Shown: piece by piece, positions 54,899 to 64,000 of the stretch | Numbering within the stretch: the first letter of the stretch is position 1 | Layout: every line of letters starts with the position of its first letter | Source of the DNA: an uncultured Bacteroidales bacterium | Lineage (GTDB): Bacteria; Bacteroidota; Bacteroidia; Bacteroidales; Muribaculaceae | NCBI GenBank assembly: GCA_902776835.1 | Contig: CACYRK010000013.1 | Span: 1 to 64,000, forward strand | Direction: 5' to 3' | Length of the DNA: 64,000 nucleotides | Translations under genes and position numbers: made by a program | Notes under the pieces: model-generated | Database searches by the model: none | What the model saw: only the letters and a program-made list of their open reading frames with translations | Told to the model about the DNA's origin: nothing

Positions 54899-55936
54899 TT
54901 AGTGTTTTAAGAATGAAATGTAGGCTTGCCAAGCGTGTTTTGCGTCATCGGCACAAAAGTTTTTCGCAAAGAATTCCATCTTACATTCATCCTTAAATGG
55001 CGCCCAGTTGCCGCATATTGTGCCATCGTGGGCGATGATGGGCTGGAAGATGCCGCTATTGTTGTGGGCGCGATGGCGGTGCTCGGGAGGCAGCACGACG
55101 TCGCGGCTCTTGTAACTAATCAAATACTCGTCGTAGGGCGGAATCAGCAGGAATTTGCCACGCCGGAAGCCACGAGTGCGACAGTCGTCGGTCAGGTAAA
55201 ACTCGCGTCCTTTCCATTTAACCGCATTGATGCTGTCGCCCACGAGGGCTATGCCGCGTCGGCAGTCGCTCACATTCAGCCCCGACCACCACACGAAATC
55301 CTGGAGCGTGGCCGGCTGGCGGCTCTGGAAGTACTTGCGCGTGAGCCGCATCAGGGCCTCGTCGCGGTCGATCTTCATGGCCGGCTTCACTTTGTTGGCA
55401 GCGAGGGCGTAAGTGGCCTTGGCAGGCAACAGGTCGCCGCTGCACAATGTGCCCGAAAACTCCGCCATGCGTATGTGGTACGACAGGCGATGGTCATCGA
55501 TCTGCAGGCCTTTTTGGGCCAATGCCCTTACGAAGTCGTCTTTCGTGGCGCTTCCCATGTCGGCTGCCGTGAGTGCGAGGATGTCCCTGACGCGCATCAG
55601 TTCGTCGTCGAAGATGGTAATCTTGTTGCTGCTCATCCATCCCTTAGTCACGGCGATGGCTTTGGGAGCGCACAGGTCGAGCAGCATCCAGTAGTCGTCG
55701 GCCGGCACCAGTTGCCAGGTGCCCCTCATCAGATGCAGGCGGATGATTTGCCCACTGTCGAAGGCCCGCTTGAAAGCCGTGGCCGACGGCTTGCGCGTGC
55801 GCATCGCCACCGCCCACCGCATCATGCGGTACTCCTGGGCTTGCATGGCACCCATGTAGGCGACCACCTCGGCAGGGTCGGCATACTGAGGCGCCACAAG
55901 TTGCTGGTTAAGCAACCGAATAGATACTGGATTCAT
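54899..55936 (-). CDS. Winged-helix (HTH_42) protein, AlkZ-like DNA glycosylase candidate
   Basis: A 345-residue protein of the HTH_42 superfamily from MNPVSIRLLNQQ. The frame can be opened 16 codons further. The segment YMGAMQAQEYRMMRWAVAMR carries QAQ, which fits the QxQ catalytic motif of AlkZ/YcaQ glycosylases that unhook interstrand crosslinks. HLMRGTWQLVPADDYW and FLLIPPYDEYLISYKSRD are the other family landmarks. Activity on crosslinks or alkylated bases is inferred. It is a single gene in a repeat-rich neighbourhood. Confidence 0.82.
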   Translation of the reverse strand: MNPVSIRLLNQQLVAPQYADPAEVVAYMGAMQAQEYRMMRWAVAMRTRKPSATAFKRAFDSGQIIRLHLMRGTWQLVPADDYWMLLDLCAPKAIAVTKGWMSSNKITIFDDELMRVRDILALTAADMGSATKDDFVRALAQKGLQIDDHRLSYHIRMAEFSGTLCSGDLLPAKATYALAANKVKPAMKIDRDEALMRLTRKYFQSRQPATLQDFVWWSGLNVSDCRRGIALVGDSINAVKWKGREFYLTDDCRTRGFRRGKFLLIPPYDEYLISYKSRDVVLPPEHRHRAHNNSGIFQPIIAHDGTICGNWAPFKDECKMEFFAKNFCADDAKHAWQAYISFLKH

Positions 55937-56008
55937 ACTACTGTTGAAACGTCTAAATGAGCGCGCCATCGCTGACGCGCTCATTGTGTGCTAACCGTGT
56001 TGCAGTGG

Positions 56009-57136
56009 TTACTCTATGTTCCACACGAAGTCGAATTGCTGGCCCTTGCCGTTGGTAAATTTTCCAGTGATTTGTGACCCCTTTAGCGTTCCGCGATAGT
56101 TTCCGCAAATCTCCCCGTCTTCGCTTTCGGTGGCAACCATCTGTCCATCGGCCATCAACGTGCCCTCGATGTCTTCCTCGTCGGTTTTCCCATGGTATCC
56201 GTACTTTCCTGTAAAGGCATTGCCCGTGGTGAAATCAAGCGTGCCCTTTACGGAATACTTGCCAATGTGGCCTGAGAATGTTTTGTGGCCAGTCAACTGG
56301 GCCTTGCCTTCGCCGCCATAGGCTCCGCCATTGGCCGCAAGGTATTCGTCATACTCATTGCCGTTGGGCGTAAAGGCATCCATAAGTGTTTGGTCAGAGA
56401 TGTGATACTTGATTACATAACTGTGTGGATAACCATGACCATTAAAGTTCATTGTCATCCTGCCTGTTTCACCTGGTTCAAGATCAACGCCTTTTAATGT
56501 TCTGCTTTCAGTTTCTTCATTATCCATGCCTGCATAGTAATAGGTGTATTTGTACCTGAACTCATAATCCGAGGCCCGGAATGCGATATCGGAGTGGTTG
56601 GTGACTGGCACATATCCTTCACCTGTATCCATAGCATAAAATATATCTTGAGTGACAACGAACTCACCCACGCTGATTGGGTTGGCATACTTAACACGCA
56701 GTTTTTGCAACACATAGTCGTCAAATGCACGGTCGTTCATTCGCTTCGACAATTCCACATCGCGCAGTCCCTCTTTGTATTGCCCGGTGCCTTTGGCAAA
56801 CTTCATGCGATAAGCCGGAAAGTAGAAGATGCCCTTTGAGTCGACGACACACAAGGTGTCGCTCTTGGTGTCGAAATAAAACGCATGACCCGCATCGTCG
56901 CTGGCAACAAGTGTGTCGTTGACCATCTCATACTTGAGGTTGTCCAGGTCAAAACCGATGTTCATTGAGTCGACGCCAGCAGCAGCGGGATAAAGGTTTG
57001 TGATGGCATCGCGATTCTTGGTCTCCACAGCAGTTTTAAGTTGCGTCAAGATGTCGGCCGCTTTTCTCTTTGTGAAATAATTGCATGATGTAAGCGACAT
57101 GAAAAAAACAGTGAATAGGATAAAATACTTTCTCAT
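56009..57136 (-). CDS. Putative lipoprotein of unknown function
   Basis: A 375-residue lipoprotein (MRKYFILFTVFFMSLTSC, lipobox LTSC). An N-terminal helix and a beta-rich middle are followed by a C-terminal repeat-like beta domain (GHKTFSGHIGKYSVKGTLDF, then GKYGYHG and GNYRGTLKGSQITGKFTNG) that may form a small barrel or solenoid. I do not recognise the family. The promoter TAAATTTG at 57231-57238 gives a leader of about 88 nt. Confidence 0.75.
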   Translation of the reverse strand: MRKYFILFTVFFMSLTSCNYFTKRKAADILTQLKTAVETKNRDAITNLYPAAAGVDSMNIGFDLDNLKYEMVNDTLVASDDAGHAFYFDTKSDTLCVVDSKGIFYFPAYRMKFAKGTGQYKEGLRDVELSKRMNDRAFDDYVLQKLRVKYANPISVGEFVVTQDIFYAMDTGEGYVPVTNHSDIAFRASDYEFRYKYTYYYAGMDNEETESRTLKGVDLEPGETGRMTMNFNGHGYPHSYVIKYHISDQTLMDAFTPNGNEYDEYLAANGGAYGGEGKAQLTGHKTFSGHIGKYSVKGTLDFTTGNAFTGKYGYHGKTDEEDIEGTLMADGQMVATESEDGEICGNYRGTLKGSQITGKFTNGKGQQFDFVWNIE

Positions 57137-57230
57137 ATAGCCAATTATTAAAAAACTGATTTTGAGCCAAATATGTCGCCATGCAAAGCAAGCATAAAAC
57201 TGCTGCGACCACCCAGCCCGTTGATGATTG

Positions 57231-57238
57231 CAAATTTA
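57231..57238 (-). promoter_or_regulatory. -7 element TAAATTTG for the lipoprotein gene
   Basis: A match to TAnnTTTG on the minus strand, just after the terminator of the next gene upstream. Confidence 0.5.
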
Positions 57239-57284
57239 CTCTAAAATCCTGAGATGTGCAAGCGCTTGAGTTGACATAAAACAA

Positions 57285-57312
57285 CAGGGGCGCCCTGTGA
57301 CGAGCGCCCCTG
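57285..57312 (-). terminator. Terminator after the Gly/Asn-rich protein gene
   Basis: CAGGGGCG pairs with CGCCCCTG. The minus strand continues into a T-containing run. Confidence 0.65.
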
Positions 57313-57335
57313 AACGGGTGTAATATGATAGTGAC

Positions 57336-58658
57336 TTAATAGCCCACTGAGAGAGTGGTGTAGTAGCGGCCGGCGCCCGAGGTGATTTGCAGGGTCACGT
57401 AGCCGGTCTGGTTGCCGCCGAACCAGGTCACCACACCGCCGTCGATTTCGATGGGCGGGCCGTAGACGGCGCTCAGGTCGTGGTACAGGCGATTGTAGCG
57501 TGCACGGTCGTGGTAGCCGGTGGAGTAGACAAATTGTGCGTTTGCCAGGCGGCCACCGTCGTAGCACAGCATCACATCGGGCCACATGAGGTTGAGCATG
57601 GTCACGTCGCGCAAGTACACGATGTTGTCGGCATAACCGTCGATGTAGTAGCCATTGCTGTACAGGTAGTTCAACGAGATGTCATAGAGCGTGCCGAAGG
57701 TGATGCCCAAGATGCGGTCGATGATAGGCGCACCATAGTAGGGGCGATAGTGACGCGGATAGTGCGGACGGTAGTAAGGACGCGGAGCGGGACGCCAAGC
57801 GCGGTGAGGAGGAGGCGCGGGACGGCTCCAGTCGTGGTGACGATAACTCCAGTCGTAGTGGTTGCGGTTGGGGTGATCGTGGTAGTTGTGAGGACGGCCA
57901 CCGCCAGATCGGCCACCGTGGTTGCGGTCTACGCCGCCGTGGTTGTTGCCACCATGGTTGCCGTGGTTGCGATCTACGCCGCCATGGTTGTTGCCACCGT
58001 GGTTGCCGTGGTCACGGTCTACGTCACCGTGGTTGCCATTGCCGCGTCCGTTGTGGTTACGGTTGCTGCCGCCGCGGTTGTCGCCATTACGGTCGGGACG
58101 GTTGTTGTCGCCGGGCTGGGTGCTTTGGCCGCCAGGGTTGTGATTGTTGCCACCAGGCTGCGTGCTCTGGCCACCGCCGTTGTCGTGGTTACGGCCACCG
58201 CCGCGTCCGCCACGGTTGTCGCCGCTGCCGCCATGACGGTTGTTGCCGCCAGGCTGTGTGCTCTGGCCGCCGCCATGGTTATTGCCACCAGGCTGCGTGC
58301 TGTGGCCGCCACCGCGGTTGTCGCCGCGACGCTGGCCGCCATTGTGCTGGCCTGCCGTAGCTGAATTGTCGTTGCGAGGTTGCTCGCGTTGCACCTGACC
58401 GCCACGGGCCGACCCACCATGGCCAGTGTTGCGCTCGCGCTGCACCTGACCGCCACGATTTGACTGGCCACCGCTGTTGCCGCGCTGGCTGGGTTGGCTG
58501 GCTTGCGAGCCACGATTCGAATGGTTGCCGCGGTTGGTCTGCTGGCTCGACGATGGGCGACCGCGGCCTTGCATCGACTGCGCGCTGGCAACGTCGGCAA
58601 GCGTGAGCGAGCCAATCAGTGCCACCGCCAAAGTGATATGCTTAAGTAAATTCTTCAT
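57336..58658 (-). CDS. Secreted Gly/Asn/His-rich repeat protein
   Basis: A 440-residue exported protein (signal peptide to about residue 26, ending SAQS). Residues 27-265 are low complexity, built from degenerate repeats such as GGQSTQPGGNNH and GGNNHGGVDRNHGNH, rich in Gly, Asn, His and Arg. A Tyr/Pro/His-rich segment (HYPRHYRPYYG) leads to a conserved-looking C-terminal domain of about 120 residues (IIDRILGITFGTLYDISLNY onward). It could be a metal-binding or matrix protein. The repeats are also repetitive at the DNA level. Family unknown. Confidence 0.75.
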   Translation of the reverse strand: MKNLLKHITLAVALIGSLTLADVASAQSMQGRGRPSSSQQTNRGNHSNRGSQASQPSQRGNSGGQSNRGGQVQRERNTGHGGSARGGQVQREQPRNDNSATAGQHNGGQRRGDNRGGGHSTQPGGNNHGGGQSTQPGGNNRHGGSGDNRGGRGGGRNHDNGGGQSTQPGGNNHNPGGQSTQPGDNNRPDRNGDNRGGSNRNHNGRGNGNHGDVDRDHGNHGGNNHGGVDRNHGNHGGNNHGGVDRNHGGRSGGGRPHNYHDHPNRNHYDWSYRHHDWSRPAPPPHRAWRPAPRPYYRPHYPRHYRPYYGAPIIDRILGITFGTLYDISLNYLYSNGYYIDGYADNIVYLRDVTMLNLMWPDVMLCYDGGRLANAQFVYSTGYHDRARYNRLYHDLSAVYGPPIEIDGGVVTWFGGNQTGYVTLQITSGAGRYYTTLSVGY

Positions 58659-58873
58659 AATGTATGTGTTTTTTGATATTATTTTCTGACCTTTAGACTC
58701 GCAAAAGCCGAGCCAGTTTAATCTAAAAAAGTGACAAACAGCCCCGTTTACACTATTTTCGGCCCTTTTTATAGACTAATGTACCCGTTTTCTCGACAAA
58801 TGTCGGCAATCCAGGCAATACCGGCGCGCCACAAAAAGGGCGTTACACATTTGGCCGATTGCAGAATCTTGAC

Positions 58874-58881
58874 TACCTTTG
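58874..58881 (+). promoter_or_regulatory. -7 element TACCTTTG for ubiE-pfkA
   Basis: A match to TAnnTTTG, 17 nt before the ATG at 58899. It rules out the longer frame beginning at 58731. Confidence 0.65.
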
Positions 58882-58898
58882 CAGCAAAACGTGTGACA

Positions 58899-59687
58899 AT
58901 GGCGAATACCGAAAGCAGCCAGGTGGAGAGCGTGAAGCCCTACAGCGCGCAGGGCTCCAAAGCCGAGCAGGTCGAGCGTATGTTTGACAGCATCGCGTCG
59001 GCCTACGATTTTATGAACCGCGCCATGACGCTGGGCATCGACAAGTGGTGGCGGCGCGTGGCCGTGCGCTGCCTCAAGCGCCATGTGCCCCACGAGAGTC
59101 GTCTGCTCGACTTGGCCACCGGCACGGGCGACTTCGCCATTCAACTGTGCCGCGCGCTGCATCCCGCCACAGTGCAGGGCCTCGACTTGTCGCAAGGCAT
59201 GCTCGACGTGGCGCGCCACAAGGTGGAAAAACTGGGCCTTAGCCACGTTATCGCCTTTGAGCGCGGCGACTGCCTGGCGCTGCCTTACGCCAACGACGGC
59301 TTCGACGCGGTGACCATCGCCTTCGGCGTGCGCAACTTCGAGCATCTCGATGTGGGCTATCGCGAAATGTGGCGCGTGCTCAAGCCTGGCGGCATGCTGT
59401 GCGTACTCGAGTTGTCTACGCCTCGCAACCGCCTGGTGCGCTGGTTCTACGACATCTACACCCTGCACATCATCCCCTGGCTGGGGTCGCTCAAGAGCGG
59501 CGACAGCAGCGCCTACCGCTACCTGCCACTGAGCATCGCCGCCGTGCCGCAAGGCGAGGCAATGCTCGAACTGATGCGCCAACAGGGCTTCCACAAGTGC
59601 CAAGCGCGACGGCTCACCTTGGGCACCTGCTCGATTTACACCGCCATCAAGCCCGATGGCGACAACAGCAAAACCAATAATCCATAA
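58899..59687 (+). CDS. ubiE: Demethylmenaquinone methyltransferase
   Basis: It methylates demethylmenaquinone to menaquinone, the quinone used by the fumarate reductase in this window. The protein has 262 residues from [11 protein letters not shown]. The UbiE/COQ5 signatures are [20 protein letters not shown] near the N-terminus, SAM motif [13 protein letters not shown], and [20 protein letters not shown] with [15 protein letters not shown]. The name menG is equally used. pfkA starts 11 nt later, so the two are probably co-transcribed. Confidence 0.94.
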   Translation: MANTESSQVESVKPYSAQGSKAEQVERMFDSIASAYDFMNRAMTLGIDKWWRRVAVRCLKRHVPHESRLLDLATGTGDFAIQLCRALHPATVQGLDLSQGMLDVARHKVEKLGLSHVIAFERGDCLALPYANDGFDAVTIAFGVRNFEHLDVGYREMWRVLKPGGMLCVLELSTPRNRLVRWFYDIYTLHIIPWLGSLKSGDSSAYRYLPLSIAAVPQGEAMLELMRQQGFHKCQARRLTLGTCSIYTAIKPDGDNSKTNNP

Positions 59688-59698
59688 ATACATTACAC

Positions 59699-60679
59699 AT
59701 GGCAAAGATTAAAACTATCGGTCTGTTGACCTCGGGAGGCGACGCCCCCGGCATGAACGCCGCAATACGCGCGGTCACCCGCTCGGCAATCTTCAGCGGC
59801 TTTAAGGTGAAAGGCATCTACCGCGGTTATCGGGGTCTGATTACCGACGAAATCGTGGAGTTCAAGACGCAAAATGTGTCGAACATCGTGCAACACGGCG
59901 GCACCATCCTGAAGACAGCACGCTGCAAGGAGTTTACCACTAAGGAAGGCCGCCAGCAGGCTTATGACGTGATGCGCAAGCACGACATCGATGCCCTGGT
60001 GGTGATTGGCGGCGACGGCTCGCTGTGCGGTGCCCGTGAGTTTGCCAGCGAGTTCGACGTGCCCGTGGTGGGCGTGCCGGGCACCATCGACAACGACCTG
60101 TACGGCACCGACCACACCATCGGCTACGACACCGCGCTGAACACCATCATGTGGTGCGTGGACCGCATCCGCGACACGGCCAACAGCCACGAGCGCCTGT
60201 TCTTTATCGAGGTGATGGGCCACAATGCCGGCTTCCTGGCCCTGAATGGCGCCATCGCCAGCGGTGCCGAGGCAGCCATCATCCCCGAGATTTCGACCGA
60301 GGTCGACCAGTTGGCCGAACTCATCCAGAACGGCTTCCGCAAGAGCAAAAACTCCTCGATTGTCCTTGTGGCCGAGAGCCCGATTACCGGCGGTGCCATG
60401 GGCCTGGCCGAACGCGTGCGCAACGAGTATCCGCAATACGACGTGCGCGTGACCATCCTTGGCCACCTGCAGCGCGGCGGCTCGCCCACCGCACAGGACC
60501 GCATCCTGGCGTCGCGCATGGGCGCGGCAGCCGTCGACGCACTGCTCGAGGGCCAGCGCAACGTGATGATTGGCGACAATTACGACGAGATTGTGTATGT
60601 GCCCATCACTAAGGCCATCCACAAAAACAAAACCATCGACCGCGACCTGGTGGAAACCCTGCGCCGCCTCTCAATCTGA
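59699..60679 (+). CDS. pfkA: ATP-dependent 6-phosphofructokinase
   Basis: It commits fructose 6-phosphate to glycolysis. The 326 residues have [19 protein letters not shown] (ATP site), [29 protein letters not shown] with the catalytic aspartates, and [27 protein letters not shown] binds the substrate. The length fits the ATP-using type A enzymes. It follows ubiE and ends before two hairpins. Confidence 0.96.
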   Translation: MAKIKTIGLLTSGGDAPGMNAAIRAVTRSAIFSGFKVKGIYRGYRGLITDEIVEFKTQNVSNIVQHGGTILKTARCKEFTTKEGRQQAYDVMRKHDIDALVVIGGDGSLCGAREFASEFDVPVVGVPGTIDNDLYGTDHTIGYDTALNTIMWCVDRIRDTANSHERLFFIEVMGHNAGFLALNGAIASGAEAAIIPEISTEVDQLAELIQNGFRKSKNSSIVLVAESPITGGAMGLAERVRNEYPQYDVRVTILGHLQRGGSPTAQDRILASRMGAAAVDALLEGQRNVMIGDNYDEIVYVPITKAIHKNKTIDRDLVETLRRLSI

Positions 60680-60691
60680 TGTGAACCATTA

Positions 60692-60757
60692 TTAAGCCAA
60701 ATCGCCGATTTGGCTTAAATTAAGGAGCCGCCCCCGACGTTGGGAGCGGCTCCTTAA
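60692..60757. terminator. Two tandem hairpins between convergent pfkA and aquaporin genes
   Basis: TTAAGCCAAATC pairs with GATTTGGCTTAA (60692-60718). Directly after, TTAAGGAGCCGC pairs with GCGGCTCCTTAA (60720-60757). They probably serve one gene each. Confidence 0.8.
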
Positions 60758-60777
60758 TAGTTTAATGTGGGAATGAC

Positions 60778-61476
60778 TTACTCCGTCGCGTTGTCAACGT
60801 TGATTACTTTCCAAATCAGGGCAGCAATTGCACCACCCACGAGCGGGCCAACGATGAAGATCCACAACTGGTTCAGCGCGTCGCCACCGGCAAAGATGGC
60901 GGGGCCAATCGAGCGGGCGGGGTTAACACTGGTGCCAGTGTAGTGGATGCCCACCAGGTGAATCAGAATCAGCGACAGGCCGATGGCCAGGCCGGCGAGG
61001 TTGTTGGTGGCGCCGTTGGTCTTGCTGGTAGCGCCGAGCACCACAAGCACAAAGATGGTGGTGAGGCAAATCTCAGCCAGCACACCCTGTGTGACGGTGA
61101 CAGGAGCACCGGTCTCGCCCAACTTCTGCAAAGCGTTGGCACCCAAGCCACTGTCGCAGCCAGCCAAAGCGCACAGCAAAGCGGCGGCAATAATGGCACC
61201 AATCACCTGGAACACCATGTACAGCCCGCAGTCCTTAGCGCTCATCTTGCCGCTCAGGAACACGCCCAGCGTGATAGCGGGGTTGATGTGGCAACCACTG
61301 ATGCCACCAATGGTGTAAGCCATTGCCACAACGGCAAGACCGAAAGCCACTGCAGTGCCAATCACTGCCGGCGTTCCAGCCACCGTAGAGGTGTCACAAC
61401 CCAGACTCACGGCAGCGCCGCAGCCCAAGAAAGTCAGTACAAACGTACCCACAAGTTCTGCTAAATACTTTTTCAT
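60778..61476 (-). CDS. aqpZ: Aquaporin (MIP family)
   Basis: A 232-residue channel with six helices and two half-helices. The two NPA boxes are HINPAITLGVF and VNPARSIGPAIF. The arginine after the second NPA and the histidine in HLVGIHYTGTSVNPA fit the narrow selectivity filter of water channels and not the glycerol facilitators. It is a single gene with a complete promoter upstream. Confidence 0.93.
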   Translation of the reverse strand: MKKYLAELVGTFVLTFLGCGAAVSLGCDTSTVAGTPAVIGTAVAFGLAVVAMAYTIGGISGCHINPAITLGVFLSGKMSAKDCGLYMVFQVIGAIIAAALLCALAGCDSGLGANALQKLGETGAPVTVTQGVLAEICLTTIFVLVVLGATSKTNGATNNLAGLAIGLSLILIHLVGIHYTGTSVNPARSIGPAIFAGGDALNQLWIFIVGPLVGGAIAALIWKVINVDNATE

Positions 61477-61516
61477 AGAATTACAATATTAAATATAGAA
61501 TAACGGAATTATATCG

Positions 61517-61547
61517 CAAAAATACAGGTTTTCTCACACATTTGCAA
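61517..61547 (-). promoter_or_regulatory. Complete promoter of the aquaporin gene
   Basis: On the minus strand TTG (61545-61547) and TATTTTTG (61517-61524) are separated by 20 nt, matching the -33/-7 layout. Confidence 0.65.
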
Positions 61548-61567
61548 CTTTTGTCAAAAAAATGTAC

Positions 61568-61575
61568 TATATTTG
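61568..61575 (+). promoter_or_regulatory. -7 element TATATTTG for the UDP-glucose dehydrogenase gene
   Basis: A match to TAnnTTTG with a leader of about 60 nt before the ATG at 61642. Confidence 0.6.
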
Positions 61576-61641
61576 CCTCACTTTTCTCCAGCAGCACTCG
61601 CTTTCGGGCTGCAAACGACTTCGACAACAAACTATAACACT

Positions 61642-62955
61642 ATGAATATCTCAATTATTGGAACAGGATATGTGGGTCTGGTGACCAGCACCTGCTTTGC
61701 CGAACTGGGTGTGAACGTGACATGCGTCGACACCGACAGCCAGAAAATTAACCGCCTCGTCTACGGCTCAATCCCCCTTTATGAGCCTGGACTCGAGAAT
61801 ATGCTCACTCACAACGTCAACGACCAGCGACTGCATTTCTCGGCCGACTTCAACCGCGCCTTCGACGACGCCGACTACGTGTTCTGCGCCATCGACACCA
61901 CGCCCGACGAGGACGGCTCGACCAACCTGGCCCCCGTGTGGGACATCGCACGCGTGTTTGGCCAGCGAGTAAAACGCCACTGCACCTTTGTGCTCAAGAG
62001 CACCGTGCCGGTGGGCACAGCACAAAAGGTGAAAGAAATCATCACACACGAGATTGCCGACCGAAAGTCGGACGTGACATTCGATGTGGTGAGCAACCCC
62101 GACTTCCTGACCGAGGGTAACGCCATCAAGGACTTTATGAAGCCCGACCGCATCGTCATCGGCGTGGAGACCGAGGGAGCCCGCGAGGCCATGGCCAAAC
62201 TCTACCGCACCATCCTGCATCACAACAACAACCGCGTAATTTACACCGACACTCGCACCGCCGAGATGATTAAATACGCCGCCACCTCGATGCTGGCCAC
62301 ACGCGTGAGTTTTATGAACGAGATTGCCAACCTGTGCGAGATCGTGGGTGCCGACGTGAACACGGTGCGCCACGGCGTGGGCACCGACAGCCGCATCGGC
62401 CCCAAGTATATCTACCCGGGCTGCGGCTATGGCGGCACACTGTTCCCCCAGGACATCAAGGACCTTATCAAGATTGCCGACGAGAACAACTTCAACATGG
62501 ACGTGCTCAATGCCGTCGACAAGGTGAACGTGCGGCAAAAACGCATACTGTTTAACAAACTCTCGGCACACTATGGCGGCGACCTCAAGGGCAAGACGGT
62601 GGCTCTGTGGGGCCTCTCGTTCAAGCCCGAGACCGACGACATGCGCGAGGCGCCGAGCATCGTCACCCTCGACCTGCTCACCGAGGCAGGCTGCAACGTG
62701 CGCGTCTACGACCCAGTGGCTATGAACGCCACCAAACAGCGCTGGCCCGAGGTGTACTGCGGCATCGACATGTACGACGCGGTGAAAGGCGCCGACGCCC
62801 TGCTCATCCTCACCGAGTGGCGACAGTTCCGCATCCCGGCCTGGCCGCGCGTGAAAGAACTCATCAACACGCCGCTGGTGATTGACGGCCGCAACATCTA
62901 CGACCCCGACGAGATCGAGTCCTACGGCTTCACCTACCGCTGCATCGGCCGCTAA
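61642..62955 (+). CDS. UDP-glucose 6-dehydrogenase
   Basis: It oxidises UDP-glucose to UDP-glucuronate for capsule or other envelope glycans. The protein has 437 residues from MNISIIGTGYVGLVTSTCF; the frame opens 23 codons earlier, over the promoter. The catalytic cysteine lies in YPGCGYGGTLFPQDIKDL. The middle helix region is EMIKYAATSMLATRVSFMNE and the C-terminal domain has WGLSFKPETDDMREAPS. It is usually called ugd. It stands alone here, with no capsule cluster beside it. Confidence 0.95.
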   Translation: MNISIIGTGYVGLVTSTCFAELGVNVTCVDTDSQKINRLVYGSIPLYEPGLENMLTHNVNDQRLHFSADFNRAFDDADYVFCAIDTTPDEDGSTNLAPVWDIARVFGQRVKRHCTFVLKSTVPVGTAQKVKEIITHEIADRKSDVTFDVVSNPDFLTEGNAIKDFMKPDRIVIGVETEGAREAMAKLYRTILHHNNNRVIYTDTRTAEMIKYAATSMLATRVSFMNEIANLCEIVGADVNTVRHGVGTDSRIGPKYIYPGCGYGGTLFPQDIKDLIKIADENNFNMDVLNAVDKVNVRQKRILFNKLSAHYGGDLKGKTVALWGLSFKPETDDMREAPSIVTLDLLTEAGCNVRVYDPVAMNATKQRWPEVYCGIDMYDAVKGADALLILTEWRQFRIPAWPRVKELINTPLVIDGRNIYDPDEIESYGFTYRCIGR

Positions 62956-63257
62956 TCCCGCGCAACTCACCTCTTTATTATTTTATTATATGACTCTATT
63001 TTAGTACATTTTCCTGTCACAGGCAAAGACCTTACCGTCTTACTATATGGCAGCAACCAATCCATCACCCTGCACTGGGATGGCATGACATTCACAGAAC
63101 TACAATAGAGATTCACCCCCGCCACCCAACAATAGCAACAATAGCAACTATAGAAGCAATAGTTGTTATTGTTGCTATTGGCGATTGTGGGCGGGGTGAT
63201 TTTTGGGGAAATTCACACAAAAGTTGGGAAATATTTGGAATTTTCACATTTTTTTTA
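62956..63257. other. Intergenic DNA with an ORF fragment and a long hairpin
   Basis: From about 63013 a frame reads PVTGKDLTVLLYGSN and ends at a TAG near 63107. This looks like the C-terminal tail of a lost secreted protein. A hairpin at 63130-63180 pairs CAATAGCAACAATAGCAACTAT with its near-perfect complement. No intact gene is seen. Confidence 0.5.
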
Positions 63258-63265
63258 TAAGTTTG
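63258..63265 (+). promoter_or_regulatory. -7 element TAAGTTTG for the lipoprotein pair
   Basis: A match to TAnnTTTG, with a leader of only about 10-15 nt before the ATG at 63281/63284. Confidence 0.6.
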
Positions 63266-63280
63266 CGCCGACTTTAAAAA

Positions 63281-63595
63281 ATGATGAAAAATTTAATCTA
63301 TACTCTTGCTACCCTCGCCATGCTGGCAATGACAGCATGCGGAGGGGGAGGCGACAGTTTCGACCGCCAGCAGGTTAGCGCCGAGGCGGCCCATGCCGCC
63401 AATGTAATTATGGCCTCGGCAGGCAACGACACGCTGAAGATTCAGCACGCCATCATCGAGGCGCATGCCGTGCGCAGCAAGTATGTGCTCGACGGCAACG
63501 AGGAGGCCGCACAGTATTTCGACCAGGTGCTCGCCGACTCGTTGCGTGCCGCGTCGCCACAACTGGCGGCCGAAATATTCGGTCCAGCAAAGTGA
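63281..63595 (+). CDS. Small putative lipoprotein
   Basis: A 104-residue exported protein (MMKNLIYTLATLAMLAMTAC, lipobox MTAC, then GGGGDSF as a tether). The mature part is a helical stretch of about 80 residues rich in alanine (SAEAAHAANVIMASAGNDTL). Family unknown. A second lipoprotein gene follows after 65 nt, probably in the same transcript. Confidence 0.75.
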   Translation: MMKNLIYTLATLAMLAMTACGGGGDSFDRQQVSAEAAHAANVIMASAGNDTLKIQHAIIEAHAVRSKYVLDGNEEAAQYFDQVLADSLRAASPQLAAEIFGPAK

Positions 63596-63660
63596 CGGCG
63601 CTACGTCCCAGGCACTTACAACCGTAAAATCGACAGTATAAACAGTAAAACGACAATAAT

Positions 63661-64000
63661 ATGAAATACTTACTTCGAACACTCACCTCGCTTGTCGCAG
63701 TTGTGGCCCTGGTGGCCTGTGTCGACGCCAGCGGCTTGGGCAGCGACTTGAATCGCGACTTCGCCAAAGCGTGGGGCGACACAGTGGCCATGAAGGCATT
63801 TGCCGAGCACTACGACGCGCTGATCGACAGCATCACATTCCCATATGATGCCAGCCGTGTGGCCGACGAATTCCTGGACCGCGTGGAGGCCGGCGGCAAC
63901 GACACCATGCTGGTGGCGGCAAACCTGATTGCCCTCGATGCCGACCACTTCGCTAACACCTACTCGCACAAACTCGTTGACGACCTGCTCTCGGGCAAAC
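63661..64000 (+). CDS. Putative lipoprotein (partial, runs off the window)
   Basis: The frame opens at MKYLLRTLTSLVAVVALVAC, where the cysteine fits a lipobox (LVAC), and continues open to the last base. The visible mature part is acidic and helical (LNRDFAKAWGDTVAMKAFAE). No family is recognised. The layout beside the preceding small lipoprotein suggests a related pair. Confidence 0.75.
   Translation, partial: MKYLLRTLTSLVAVVALVACVDASGLGSDLNRDFAKAWGDTVAMKAFAEHYDALIDSITFPYDASRVADEFLDRVEAGGNDTMLVAANLIALDADHFANTYSHKLVDDLLSGK

Noticed and set aside
58731..58898. N-terminal extension of UbiE
   Set aside because: The promoter element at 58874-58881 lies within it, and the family start matches MANTESSQ at 58899.

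Overview
The window reads as chromosomal DNA of a gut-type Bacteroidales, most like Muribaculaceae or Prevotellaceae. Four things point there: promoters of the Bacteroidetes TAnnTTTG type in front of many genes, almost no Shine-Dalgarno sequences, and families typical of the order (GLPGLI, BspA-like LRR, GH97, di-haem fumarate reductase, histidine breakdown through FTCD). The core is GC-rich. AT-rich accessory genes are interspersed.

Layout. 1-3.0 kb: partial GLPGLI gene and a two-component pair. 3.1-5.0 kb: a retron-like module, with a structured leader RNA, a small membrane ORF and a reverse transcriptase carrying the retron NAxxH motif. 5.1-12 kb: TerC-type transporter, P-loop ATPase 1, TrmH-type RNA methyltransferase, and the fumarate reductase/succinate dehydrogenase operon. 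12-17.7 kb: two secreted proteins with dockerin-like C-termini (BIG2/cohesin-like and BspA-like LRR) and a LEM-3-like GIY-YIG protein. 17.7-18.7 kb: gene-free DNA full of direct and inverted repeats. 18.7-20.7 kb: regulator plus transmembrane Ser/Thr kinase. 20.7-30.6 kb: P-loop ATPase 2, then the histidine-utilisation genes ftcD-hutU and hutH-hutI, separated by P-loop ATPase 3. 30.8-39.5 kb: glycosyltransferase, O-methyltransferase, aroQ, lipoprotein, folK, and the rimP-nusA-infB operon. 39.9-46.6 kb: a five-gene AT-rich island (WYL regulator, SMC/OLD-like ATPase, unknown protein with an HDR motif, HAD-phosphoribosyltransferase-zinc ribbon fusion, DprA-like protein) that looks like a defence locus. 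46.6-50.1 kb: obg and a GH97 glucosidase. 50.4-54.1 kb: a large fibronectin/cleaved-adhesin surface protein. 54.1-54.9 kb: gene-free DNA with REP/MITE-like palindromes. 54.9-64 kb: AlkZ-like winged-helix protein, lipoproteins, a Gly/Asn-rich protein, ubiE, pfkA, aquaporin, UDP-glucose dehydrogenase, and two further lipoproteins, the last cut by the window end.

The most striking observation is shared by the three P-loop ATPases. Each has, immediately upstream and overlapping its own promoter, a tandem array of palindromic units with an exact period: 15 bp x4, 33 bp x3 and 53 bp x3. The motif differs for each gene. The other leading candidates are the retron-like locus and the five-gene conflict island. 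All functions are inferred from sequence reading alone; no database search was run.
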